Shown in pieces: positions 7,851 through 16,172 of a stretch of 64,000 nucleotides of DNA. A program made the translations under genes and the position numbers. Below the pieces are notes generated by a model, which did no database searches, was not told the origin of the DNA, and worked only from the letters and a program-made list of their open reading frames with translations. The DNA comes from Gordoniibacillus kamchatkensis (lineage in GTDB: Bacteria; Bacillota; Bacilli; Paenibacillales; NBRC-103111). The stretch is taken from the NCBI RefSeq assembly GCF_000829455.1, contig NZ_JXAK01000004.1, forward strand, positions 62,001-126,000, in the 5' to 3' direction. Positions within the stretch are counted from its first letter, which is position 1. Each line of letters starts with the position of its first letter.

Positions 7851-9170
7851 ATGAAAAAATGGATTTCGCTGGCGGCAATTGCGGGTCTCGTCTTGGCTAT
7901 GGCGGCATGCAGTTCGTCCACCGGAGCAAGCGGGGGGAGCGGCGGCAATGGAGGAAGCGGCGGCGGAGGTGGCGGCAGCGGCGGCGACAAGCAGGAAAAA
8001 GTGACGATCACGTACGGCCTCTGGGACCAAAACCAAGTCCCGGCCATGCAGGAAATCGCCAATAAATTTCAGGAAGCGAACCCGAGCATTACGGTCAAGA
8101 TCGAGGTCACGCCGTGGGACCAGTATTGGACCAAGCTGGAAACGGCGGCAACCGGCGGCACGCTGCCCGACGTTTTCTGGATGAACGGCGTCAACATCAT
8201 CAAGTATGCCTCGAACAAAATGCTCACACCTCTCTCGGATAAAGTGAAGTCCGGCAACATCAGCCTGGACAACTACCCGAAATCGCTCGTCGATCTGTAT
8301 TCCTATAACGGCACTCTTTACGGCATGCCGAAAGACTTCGACACTGTCGGTTTATGGTATAACAAAAAAATGTTCGATGCGGCGGGCTTGAAATATCCCG
8401 ATGAGACATGGGATTGGAGCAAGCTGCGCGATGCGGCGACGAAGCTCACCGACCCTGCCAAGGGCGTGTGGGGGATGGCGTCCGCTCTCGCCGCGAGCGA
8501 ACAGACGACCTACTACAATACGATTTTCCAGGCAGGCGGCTACGTGATTTCCCCCGACAAGAAGTCGTCCGGCTACGATAAGCCAGAGGCGATCGAAGGA
8601 ATGAAATTCTGGTCGGATTTGATCAAGGATAAGCTGTCGCCAACCGTCGCCCAAATGACCGAGACGGCGCCGAGAAACTTGTTCGAATCCGGCAAAGTCG
8701 CCATGCTGACGGACGGATCATGGGCCCAAATCGAGTTCAGCAAAAACGAATATACGAAGGACAAAGTCGATGTTACCGTGCTGCCGCAAGGCAAAAAGCG
8801 GGCCACGGTCATTCACGGCCTCGGTAACGTGATCGCTGCGAATTCGAAGCATCAGAAAGAAGCGTGGGAGTTCGTCAAATTCCTCGGCTCAAAGGACGCC
8901 GCCGACATTCAAGCCAAGACGGGCACGACCATTCCTGCCTATAACGGCACGCAGGACGCATGGGTGAAGTCGAATCCGAATTTCCATCTTCAGATCTTTA
9001 TCGACGAGCTCCAGTATTCGGTGCCTTACCCGGTGTCGAAGGATGCCCCGAAATGGCAAGAGGTGGAGAAGTCGACCTTCAATAAAGGCTTGTCCGGCGA
9101 AATCCCGATGGAAGAAGCCGCCAAGCAAGTGGCTGCGAAAATGAACGAGCTCCTTAAGCAGGAAAAGTAA
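7851..9170 (+). CDS. Sugar ABC transporter substrate-binding lipoprotein (family 1)
   Basis: A 439-residue extracellular binding protein. It starts with a lipoprotein signal peptide ending in LAMAAC, so it should be anchored to the outside of the membrane by a lipidated cysteine. A flexible glycine/serine-only tether of roughly 25 residues follows, then a type-1 solute-binding fold (YGLWDQNQVPAMQEIANKF, GTLPDVFWMNG, WAQIEFSKNEYTKD). Two permease genes follow, so this is the recognition subunit of the first importer. A stem-loop immediately after the stop may raise its expression over the permeases. Confidence 0.92.
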   Translation: MKKWISLAAIAGLVLAMAACSSSTGASGGSGGNGGSGGGGGGSGGDKQEKVTITYGLWDQNQVPAMQEIANKFQEANPSITVKIEVTPWDQYWTKLETAATGGTLPDVFWMNGVNIIKYASNKMLTPLSDKVKSGNISLDNYPKSLVDLYSYNGTLYGMPKDFDTVGLWYNKKMFDAAGLKYPDETWDWSKLRDAATKLTDPAKGVWGMASALAASEQTTYYNTIFQAGGYVISPDKKSSGYDKPEAIEGMKFWSDLIKDKLSPTVAQMTETAPRNLFESGKVAMLTDGSWAQIEFSKNEYTKDKVDVTVLPQGKKRATVIHGLGNVIAANSKHQKEAWEFVKFLGSKDAADIQAKTGTTIPAYNGTQDAWVKSNPNFHLQIFIDELQYSVPYPVSKDAPKWQEVEKSTFNKGLSGEIPMEEAAKQVAAKMNELLKQEK

Positions 9171-9182
9171 ATAGCTTTTCAG

Positions 9183-9215
9183 GTACTCGGCTCTGCTGTC
9201 GGCAGGGCCGAGTAC
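9183..9215 (+). other. Intercistronic stem-loop after the binding protein
   Basis: GTACTCGGC (9183-9191) pairs with GCCGAGTAC (9207-9215), and an inner CTGC/GCAG pairing extends the stem. No T-run follows, so this is more likely a transcript-stabilising or attenuating hairpin than a full terminator. Such elements commonly allow more binding protein than permease to be made. Confidence 0.6.
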
Positions 9216-9254
9216 GTACCTGTACAGCTTCTTTTATAAAAAGGAGGCCGGAAT

Positions 9255-10211
9255 GTGAACTCAACCGAACTGGACTTGCCTCGGCAGCCGGTGCTTGACG
9301 AACGCAAACAGGCGAAAAAGAGACGGTTCAATCCCAGAACGAGAGGGGATTACTTCTGGGGTTACTTGATGATCGCCCCGACCGTGCTCGGTTTGCTGGT
9401 CTTCAGCATTTGGCCGGTCTTTCAGACTCTGTATTTCAGCTTTACGTCGTGGGGATCGTTCGGCAATTACGAATGGACCGGGACTGACAATTACAAAGCC
9501 ATGTTTGCGGACCCGATGTTTTGGATGGCGCTCCGCAATACTTTCATTTATACGTGCGTCACCATTCCGTGCGCCATCGCCTTATCGATTGTTGCCGCAG
9601 TGCTGCTCAACCAAAAAATACGCGGCGTCACCCTCTATCGCACGCTGTATTTTCTGCCGGTCGTCACGATGCCCTCGGCCGTTGCCATGGTGTGGAAATG
9701 GCTGTACAACGCGGATTACGGTCTGATCAACTACTTGCTCGGTGCCATCGGCATCAAAGGCCCGAGCTGGCTGACCGATCCGGACATCGCCCTGTATTCC
9801 ATGGTCATCGTCGCCGTTTGGGCGGCTATCGGCAACAACATGGTCATTTTTTTGTCCGGACTGCAGGGAATTCCGGTGTCCTATTACGAAGCGGCTGCGA
9901 TTGACGGTGCCGGATCGTTTAAAAATTTCATATTTATTACGCTTCCATTATTAACCCCGACCATTTTTTTCGTCACCATCATTTCCTTAATCGGCGCTTT
10001 CCAAGTATTCGATCTGGTGTTCATGATGATCGGCCCCAACAGCATCGTGATCGAGCAGACCCAATCCGTCGTATTCCTCTTTTATAAAAATGCCTTCATG
10101 CTCAACAACAAAGGTTATGCCGCAGCCATCGCCATGGTGCTGTTTGTCATCATTTTGCTGGTCACGATCGTGCAGATGAAGCTGCAGAAAAAATGGGTTC
10201 ATTACAGCTAG
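9255..10211 (+). CDS. Sugar ABC transporter permease (MalF/UgpA type)
   Basis: A 318-residue inner-membrane permease with six predicted membrane segments and the EAA loop (YYEAAAIDGAGSFKNFIFITLPLL) that contacts the ATPase. The start is GTG at 9255: AAGGAGG lies at 9241, and the overlapping ATG would hit a stop at once. It forms the import channel with the next gene. No ATPase gene lies in the operon; a shared MsmK-type ATPase encoded elsewhere is usual in this group. Confidence 0.92.
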   Translation: MNSTELDLPRQPVLDERKQAKKRRFNPRTRGDYFWGYLMIAPTVLGLLVFSIWPVFQTLYFSFTSWGSFGNYEWTGTDNYKAMFADPMFWMALRNTFIYTCVTIPCAIALSIVAAVLLNQKIRGVTLYRTLYFLPVVTMPSAVAMVWKWLYNADYGLINYLLGAIGIKGPSWLTDPDIALYSMVIVAVWAAIGNNMVIFLSGLQGIPVSYYEAAAIDGAGSFKNFIFITLPLLTPTIFFVTIISLIGAFQVFDLVFMMIGPNSIVIEQTQSVVFLFYKNAFMLNNKGYAAAIAMVLFVIILLVTIVQMKLQKKWVHYS

Positions 10212-10230
10212 GCGGAAAGGAGGAACGGCC

Positions 10231-11064
10231 TTGAATGCGAAAACCGCCCGTTCGGCTCAAAAGCTGGTCGTTCATGCCGTGTTGATTATCGGCGCTATGT
10301 TTATGGTCGGGCCGTTTATCTGGATGCTTCTGACATCCGTGAAAACGTTCGGGGAGTCGACACTCGTGCCTCCCGTCATTTTCCCGGCCAAGTTCCAGTG
10401 GCACAACTACAAAGACGTAACGGCCGTATTGCCCTTCGTCCATTTTTACTGGAATACGGTCATCTCTTCGGTGGCAAAAACGTTGGGGCAGTTGCTGCTT
10501 TGCTCGCTGGCCGCTTATTCGTTCGCGCGGATCGAATTTCCGGGACGAAACGTCATATTCATTATCGTGCTGTCGGTGCTGATGGTGCCGTCGCAAATTC
10601 ATATTCTTCCTCAATATATGATTATGAAGAGTTTGGGCTGGCTGAACTCGCTGCAGGCGCTTATCGTGCCCGGGCTGTTCAGCGCTTTCGGCACGTTTTT
10701 GCTGCGGCAGTTTTTCATGACGCTGCCCAAGGAACTGGAGGAAGCGGCCAAGCTGGACGGTTGCAACCATTTTCAAATTTATTACCGGATCATGCTGCCG
10801 ATGGTCGTGCCCGGACTGATTGCCCTGTCGATCATTACGATGCTTTGGGCCTGGAACGATTTGCTATGGCCGCTCGTCGTCAACAACTCCCCCGAGAAAA
10901 TGCCGCTCTCCGTCGGGCTTGCCTCGCTGCAGGGCCAAAATTTGACGAACTATCCGGTGATTATGGCCGGCGCGGTGCTCGCGATATGGCCGATGCTGCT
11001 GCTGTTCTTATTGCTGCAAAGATACTTCGTCGAAGGCATCACCTTGACCGGAACCAAGGGGTAG
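10231..11064 (+). CDS. Sugar ABC transporter permease (MalG/AraQ type)
   Basis: A 277-residue second permease subunit with six predicted membrane segments and the EAA loop ELEEAAKLDGCNHFQIYYRIMLP. The C-terminus (YFVEGITLTGTKG) is typical of the MalG side. The start is a TTG at 10231, eight bases after AAAGGAGG; no in-frame ATG lies nearby. It closes the first transport operon and is followed by a strong terminator. Confidence 0.92.
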   Translation: MNAKTARSAQKLVVHAVLIIGAMFMVGPFIWMLLTSVKTFGESTLVPPVIFPAKFQWHNYKDVTAVLPFVHFYWNTVISSVAKTLGQLLLCSLAAYSFARIEFPGRNVIFIIVLSVLMVPSQIHILPQYMIMKSLGWLNSLQALIVPGLFSAFGTFLLRQFFMTLPKELEEAAKLDGCNHFQIYYRIMLPMVVPGLIALSIITMLWAWNDLLWPLVVNNSPEKMPLSVGLASLQGQNLTNYPVIMAGAVLAIWPMLLLFLLLQRYFVEGITLTGTKG

Positions 11065-11136
11065 TAAGCCGCATCTGAATTTTGCGGGGGCAACGGAGGC
11101 GGACTATATTGGAATCGCCAATACGCTGCCACGAAA

Positions 11137-11164
11137 AAACGGAGCCGCGCGCGGGCTCCGTTTT
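11137..11164 (+). terminator. Bidirectional rho-independent terminator
   Basis: AAACGGAGCC (11137-11146) pairs with GGCTCCGTTT (11154-11163) around a GC loop. An A-run precedes the stem and a T-run follows it, so it can stop both the rightward transporter operon and the leftward sulfatase operon. Confidence 0.85.
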
Positions 11165-11222
11165 CTAATATCCGGCTTACATCAGATTGGGCCTCACGAT
11201 TTAGATTAGCCCCCGCTTGTGA

Positions 11223-12620
11223 TTATCCTTCTTCATAAGCTTTTCTCCCAAGTCCCGCCGGACCGGCCAGCTCCAGCTGTCCGAAGCCGGTCACCGCTTC
11301 CCGCGTTCCGTCGCGCGCCGGATCGGCGTAACGGACGAACCAGCTGTCCAGCTTCGCTTTCATGGAGGCCAGCTGCTCCTGCGCTTCCGGAGCATCCGCC
11401 ATATTCTGCCGTTCGTCCGGATCGCGGATCAGGTTATACAGCTCATGCGGCCCGTAAGGATAACGGTGCACGTATTTCCACTCTCTGCTTCGGATCATGC
11501 GAACCGGCCCGTATTCGTCGAAAATGACGACGTCTTCGCGGGTGCTGCCTTCTTCACCGAGCAGCTGCGGCATAAAGCTTCGCCCGGGCAGTGTGTCCGC
11601 TTCCGCGTTGTCAATCCCGACATAAGCGAGAAGTGTCGGCATAAAGTCATAGCCGCTGACCAAATCGCTGCAAACACGGCCCTGCGGAATGCGTCCAGGC
11701 TGGCTGAATATCGCCGGAACCTTCACCGACGTATCGTACATGTTCTGGGGGAACGTCCCGTTGCCCTTGCCCCAGATGCCGTGGTGGCCGCAGTTAAAGC
11801 CGTTGTCGCTCAGGAAGCAGAGCAGCGTCTGTTCGCGTAAGCCCAGCTCCTCCAGCTTGCGGACGATGCGGCCGACGTTATGGTCCATTGCGGTTACGGC
11901 CGCAAAATAGCCTTTCAGATTTTCCCTTTGATCGTCTTCCCAAGGGGCTGTTCGAATCGACCACGGATGTTTCGGTTCTTGCGGACATGTCCGGAAAGCG
12001 CAGTCCTCGTACAGGTCGACATATTCCTTGGGATGGTTGCCGATCCAAGGGCTGTGCGGCGCCGTGTAATGCACGCCCAAATAAAACGGCCGGCTTCCGT
12101 CTTGGCGTTCGAGGAATTGCAGCGCGTCATCGGTAATGACATCGGTCAAATATCCGGGTTCGTCGATCAGCTCGCCGTCCCGTATCATCGGTGCGTCATA
12201 GTACGCGCTGCCTCCCGTCTGGTGAACGTACCAATGGGTAAACCCTTTCTGCGGTGACCTGCTGTCGCCGAGATGCCATTTGCCGCTAAGCCCGCACACG
12301 TAGCCGCCGGCAGCCAGCAGCTCCGTATAGGCCGTCTGGCCGTCCAAATAACGGATCGGTCGTTCCCCGACATTGCCTCCCCGAATCCAATCGTGAACGC
12401 CGTGCTGAGAAGGAATGCGTCCGGTTAGCAGCGATGCGCGAGCCGGCGAGCAAACCGGAGAAGTGCAGAAAAAATGATCGAAGCGCATCCCTTCCGCCGC
12501 AAGCCGATCCAGATTCGGCGTGCGGATTTCGTCATTTCCGGCGCAGCCAAGCGCCCAAGGTCCCTGGTCGTCTGTTAAAATAAAGACGATATTCGGCATA
12601 TTTGCGTTACGCTGCTCCAT
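11223..12620 (-). CDS. Type I sulfatase, apparently cytoplasmic
   Basis: A 465-residue sulfatase of the alkaline-phosphatase fold. Metal-binding aspartates are in ILTDDQG (residues 17-18), and the formylglycine site is C57-S-P-A-R61, followed by ASLLTGR. GKWHLGD and SDNGFNCGHHG supply further active-site residues. It should release sulfate from a carbohydrate sulfate ester after the cysteine is converted to formylglycine by a maturase, which is not in this window. No signal peptide is present: the metal site begins within 20 residues of the ATG at 12620. This start is 13 bases after the binding-protein gene of the same operon, so imported sulfated sugar is probably desulfated inside the cell. 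Confidence 0.9.
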   Translation of the reverse strand: MEQRNANMPNIVFILTDDQGPWALGCAGNDEIRTPNLDRLAAEGMRFDHFFCTSPVCSPARASLLTGRIPSQHGVHDWIRGGNVGERPIRYLDGQTAYTELLAAGGYVCGLSGKWHLGDSRSPQKGFTHWYVHQTGGSAYYDAPMIRDGELIDEPGYLTDVITDDALQFLERQDGSRPFYLGVHYTAPHSPWIGNHPKEYVDLYEDCAFRTCPQEPKHPWSIRTAPWEDDQRENLKGYFAAVTAMDHNVGRIVRKLEELGLREQTLLCFLSDNGFNCGHHGIWGKGNGTFPQNMYDTSVKVPAIFSQPGRIPQGRVCSDLVSGYDFMPTLLAYVGIDNAEADTLPGRSFMPQLLGEEGSTREDVVIFDEYGPVRMIRSREWKYVHRYPYGPHELYNLIRDPDERQNMADAPEAQEQLASMKAKLDSWFVRYADPARDGTREAVTGFGQLELAGPAGLGRKAYEEG

Positions 12621-12633
12621 CCGCCAATCACTC

Positions 12634-14160
12634 CTACTTTTTATTTTGCGCTTGATACGCTTTGTTGACCGCATCCAGCACCTTGTTGCCGCCTTGATCC
12701 CGCCACTTCTTGGACAGCTCGGCGATGCCGGCGTCGATGTCGCGCTTGCCGGTAATCATTTCAAGATAATACTGGGTGTACAACTCGCCAAGGACACCGC
12801 TAAGTTCAACTTCCTCCGCTGTCGTCGTATTGAGCAAATTCGGCACCATGTTTTTGGTGGCGATATCGACGGACTGCTTCGCTCTGTCGGCCTGCGGTTC
12901 GGTTTGCGGCAAGTAATTTTCCGTTAGCGGCCAAACGACGTTGCCCCATGCCAGCGGATGCGCCCAGCCGTTCGCGGCAAAGCCGTCCTTCGCGCGTTCC
13001 GCTTCGTTATATACGATTTTATCGCCCTGCTTCGTATAATGGATCCCTTCGATGCCGAGCTCGAGCAAGCTGCGGCCTTCGGGAGACAGCATGAATTCGA
13101 TAAACTTTGCCGCTTTCGCTTTATCTTTGGCATTTTTCGTAATAGCCGTAAATAAGCCGCCTTTAGGCGCAGCGTTCATTCCGCGTTTCCCGTCCGGACC
13201 GGCAGGCGGAGCCATGAAGCCCAGCTTTCCGTTCGGGTTCACCTTCTGCAGGCTGGTTTCGATGCGGTTGACATGGCGGAACAATGGGGCGGCCATGAAA
13301 CCCGCTTTACCCTGATAAAATTTCTGCTCGCGCTTCTGCGTGTCGTTCAGCAAAAACTCGGGGTCGATCAGTTTCTCCTCCCACAGCTTGCGCAAATACT
13401 GAACGCCCTGCTTAAAAGCCGGATGCTCGAAGATCGGGGCAGGCTTTCCGCTATTGTCCAGCACCCAGTCGCCATGCGGCAATCCGTAAGCGAACAAGAT
13501 AAAGTTAAATTGGCTGACGCCTTTTTCGCCTGTCATGCCGTAAGCGTCGTTCTTGCCGGTTTTGCCGGGGTCCTTCGCGGCTATTGCCTTTAGCGTCTCA
13601 TAAAACTCATCCAACGTTTGCGGCGGCTTCATGCCGAGCGTCTCCAGCCAGTCGGCCCGATAAGCAAGCGCCGTGTTGGCTCTCTCCTCGATGAACGGAT
13701 AGCCGTAATATTTGCCGTTGACGGCTGTCCATGTTAAATTGCTCTCGATTTTTTGCTTCACGGTCGGCATAACCGGCAAGTAGTCGTCAAGAGGTACCAA
13801 CAAGCCTTCGCTGATCCATTGACTAAGCGACGGAGAAGGGTAGTTAATGGTAACGATATCCGGCAAGTCTCCGGTCGCCATCGCGACGTTAATTTTCTCG
13901 TAGCCGCTTTCCGGAACGAACTTCACTTCCAGGTCGATGTTAAGGCGCTTGTTGATTTCCGCTACAATCCGGTCTCCGGGTGTGATCGCCTTGGCCGCAT
14001 TGTCGCCCGGCGTCAAAAAGACGAGTTTGGTTGGCGAGCTTGTTTTGCCGGTTTTCGCATCATCCTGCTTCGTCTCGGACTCGCCCCTCGTACAAGCGGC
14101 GGTCGACAAAGCCAGCGCGGCGACTATGGCCGTTAGCATCCATTTTTTGAAACTCCTCAT
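12634..14160 (-). CDS. Sugar ABC transporter substrate-binding lipoprotein (LplA/YtcQ type)
   Basis: A 508-residue extracellular binding protein with a lipoprotein signal peptide (MRSFKKWMLTAI..., lipobox STAAC). The mature part has the features of the large LplA-like proteins that work with LplB/YtcP permeases (GDLPDIVTINYPSPSLSQWI, DPGKTGKNDAYGMTGEKG). I choose the ATG at 14160 because GGAGGG lies nine bases upstream and the signal peptide begins there. It follows two permease genes and precedes the sulfatase, which suggests a sulfated mono- or oligosaccharide as ligand; that is inference. Confidence 0.9.
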   Translation of the reverse strand: MRSFKKWMLTAIVAALALSTAACTRGESETKQDDAKTGKTSSPTKLVFLTPGDNAAKAITPGDRIVAEINKRLNIDLEVKFVPESGYEKINVAMATGDLPDIVTINYPSPSLSQWISEGLLVPLDDYLPVMPTVKQKIESNLTWTAVNGKYYGYPFIEERANTALAYRADWLETLGMKPPQTLDEFYETLKAIAAKDPGKTGKNDAYGMTGEKGVSQFNFILFAYGLPHGDWVLDNSGKPAPIFEHPAFKQGVQYLRKLWEEKLIDPEFLLNDTQKREQKFYQGKAGFMAAPLFRHVNRIETSLQKVNPNGKLGFMAPPAGPDGKRGMNAAPKGGLFTAITKNAKDKAKAAKFIEFMLSPEGRSLLELGIEGIHYTKQGDKIVYNEAERAKDGFAANGWAHPLAWGNVVWPLTENYLPQTEPQADRAKQSVDIATKNMVPNLLNTTTAEEVELSGVLGELYTQYYLEMITGKRDIDAGIAELSKKWRDQGGNKVLDAVNKAYQAQNKK

Positions 14161-14180
14161 GCAGTCACCCTCCAATATAT

Positions 14181-15047
14181 TCATTCTTTAATGGCGCCGA
14201 GTGTGACGCCCTGCACGAAATATCGTTGAAAGAACGGGTAAATAATCATGACCGGGATGGCGGAAACCATAATCGTCGCCATCTTGATGGATTGCCCCAG
14301 TAAAAACGGACTATCTCCTCCGGATTGAAACGCAGCTTCGTTCTCCATCAACATCGATCTTAGAAACAACTGCAACGGCCAAAGCTGTTTGTCGGTCACA
14401 TACATGACCGCCATGAAAAACTCGTTCCACCTGGATACCGCATAAAATAGCGCAATCGTCGCGATGGCCGGCATCGAAAGCGGAATGACGATCTTCAGCA
14501 AAATGCCGAAATCGTGGCAGCCGTCGATTTTCGCGGATTCCTCCAGACTCTCCGGAATCGATAGAAAGAAGCTGCGCATCAAGATCAGATTATACGTTTG
14601 AATAGCCGCCGGAATCATCATGGCCCACACCGTATTGAGCATGCCGAGCTGCTTGACAACCAGAAAGTTTGGAATGATGCCGCCGCCGAACATCATCGTG
14701 AATACGATGGTGAACATGATTACCCGACTGCCGGGAAGCTCTTTTTTGGAAAGCGCGTACGCGGCAAGAATCGTGGCGAACATGCTGATCGCCGTTCCGA
14801 TCACGGTGACGAGAACGCTGATTTTGTACGAGCTCCAAAGCTGTTCAAGCTGCAGCAAATATTGATAAGCTTCGAACGTAACCGTTTTGGGAAAAAGATG
14901 CAAACCCGCCGAAATTCCTTCTTTCATCGGGGTAATGGAAACGATCAAGGAGTCCCAAAAAGGATATAAGGTAACAAGCGCGGTCAAGGCCAGAAATAAA
15001 TAGTTCAAGACATCGAACAACTTGCTGCCGAATCCGGAATGAGCCAT
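14181..15047 (-). CDS. Carbohydrate ABC transporter permease (YtcP/AraQ type)
   Basis: A 288-residue membrane permease with the EAA loop SLEESAKIDGCHDFGILLKIVIPLS and the C-terminal YFVQGVTLGAIKE typical of YtcP proteins. TAGGAGG lies seven bases before the ATG at 15047. It is the second channel subunit of the sulfatase-linked importer. Confidence 0.92.
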   Translation of the reverse strand: MAHSGFGSKLFDVLNYLFLALTALVTLYPFWDSLIVSITPMKEGISAGLHLFPKTVTFEAYQYLLQLEQLWSSYKISVLVTVIGTAISMFATILAAYALSKKELPGSRVIMFTIVFTMMFGGGIIPNFLVVKQLGMLNTVWAMMIPAAIQTYNLILMRSFFLSIPESLEESAKIDGCHDFGILLKIVIPLSMPAIATIALFYAVSRWNEFFMAVMYVTDKQLWPLQLFLRSMLMENEAAFQSGGDSPFLLGQSIKMATIMVSAIPVMIIYPFFQRYFVQGVTLGAIKE

Positions 15048-15071
15048 ACGTAACCTCCTAAAGAAGCCGCT

Positions 15072-16022
15072 CTAATAGATCCCATTTTCCCCCATCATGC
15101 GGGAAAGGCGATTGGCAATGACGAGCAGCACGAAGTTGATCGCCGATTTGAACAATCCGACTGCAGCCGCCAGGCTGAAGCGCCCGTCCGTTAAGCCGAT
15201 GCGGTACACATAGGTATCGATGATGTCCGCCACGTTGTAAACGCCCGGGTGATACAGCACGAATATTTGCTCGAACCCTGCTTCCATCAAGCTGCCGATG
15301 CGAAGGATGAGCAAAATGACGATCGTAGCGCGAATGGACGGCAAGGTGATGTGCCATATTCGACGCCATCTGCTTGCGCCGTCCATCAACGCAGCTTCGT
15401 AGAGCTGCGGATTGACGCCTGCGAGCGCTGCCATATAAATGATCGTATTCCAACCGAACTCCTTCCAGATCATCGACCAGACAAGCGTGCCGCGAAAATA
15501 GCGATCGTCCGTCAAAAAGCCGACGGGTTCGCCGCCCAGCGAACGAATTGCGCCGTTTACGACGCCGCCGTCCGCTGAAAGCAGGTTGATCAGCAATCCG
15601 CCCATAATGACCCAAGAAATAAAATGGGGCAAGTACACGATCGTCTGAACCGTCTTCTTGAACAGAAGCTTTCTGGCTTCATTCATCAAAATCGCCATAA
15701 TAAGCGGAAAAGGGAACCCGAAAACGAGCCGGTACACGCTGATGACGATGGTGTTCCAAAAGACGTGCCAAAACTTGTCCAAGCCGAATAAATATTCGAA
15801 ATTTTTGAAGCCTGCCCATGGGCTGCCCATTATCCCTTTCGTAATGCTGAACTGCTTAAAAGCGATTAAAGCGCCGTACATCGGATAGTAATGAAAAATG
15901 CCGTAGTACAATATCGCGGGCAAAAGCATGATGTACAAATAACGGCTTCTCGCAACGCGTTTCCACAGCGTCCGCCTTGCAACCACTGCACGGGCGTCTG
16001 CCGCAGCCGCTGGCACAGACAT
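15072..16022 (-). CDS. Carbohydrate ABC transporter permease (LplB type)
   Basis: A 316-residue permease with the LplB-type signature LLPAILYYGIFHYYPMYGAL and the EAA loop LYEAALMDGASRWRRIWHITLPSI. It ends in the usual MMGENGIY. The ATG at 16022 follows GGGGGAGG by seven bases; a longer frame upstream lacks a site. It heads the operon LplB, YtcP, binding protein, sulfatase, with a cre-like palindrome just upstream. Confidence 0.92.
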   Translation of the reverse strand: MSVPAAAADARAVVARRTLWKRVARSRYLYIMLLPAILYYGIFHYYPMYGALIAFKQFSITKGIMGSPWAGFKNFEYLFGLDKFWHVFWNTIVISVYRLVFGFPFPLIMAILMNEARKLLFKKTVQTIVYLPHFISWVIMGGLLINLLSADGGVVNGAIRSLGGEPVGFLTDDRYFRGTLVWSMIWKEFGWNTIIYMAALAGVNPQLYEAALMDGASRWRRIWHITLPSIRATIVILLILRIGSLMEAGFEQIFVLYHPGVYNVADIIDTYVYRIGLTDGRFSLAAAVGLFKSAINFVLLVIANRLSRMMGENGIY

Positions 16023-16058
16023 AAAATATCCTCCCCCTTGTGAAAGTCGGCTCTTATT

Positions 16059-16072
16059 TGAAAGCACTTTCA
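16059..16072. promoter_or_regulatory. cre-like palindrome upstream of the sulfatase/transport operon
   Basis: TGAAAGCACTTTCA matches the CcpA operator consensus at 13 of 14 positions; the central CG is CA. The same 14 bases recur at 34708, upstream of another LplB operon, which supports a real regulatory site. The position close to the start of the operon suits catabolite repression. Confidence 0.55.
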
Positions 16073-16172
16073 TCATACGGAAGGGGGGAGGAGCGCTCAA
16101 GATTCAATTGGTGTAAACGGTTTCGATTATTGTGATTACCAGGTATCAATTGATCGGAAACGTATCGTTTGT

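Noticed and set aside
7915-7995. Glycine-rich stretch as a repeat element
   Set aside because: It encodes the flexible Gly/Ser tether that follows the lipidated cysteine in a binding lipoprotein, a normal feature.
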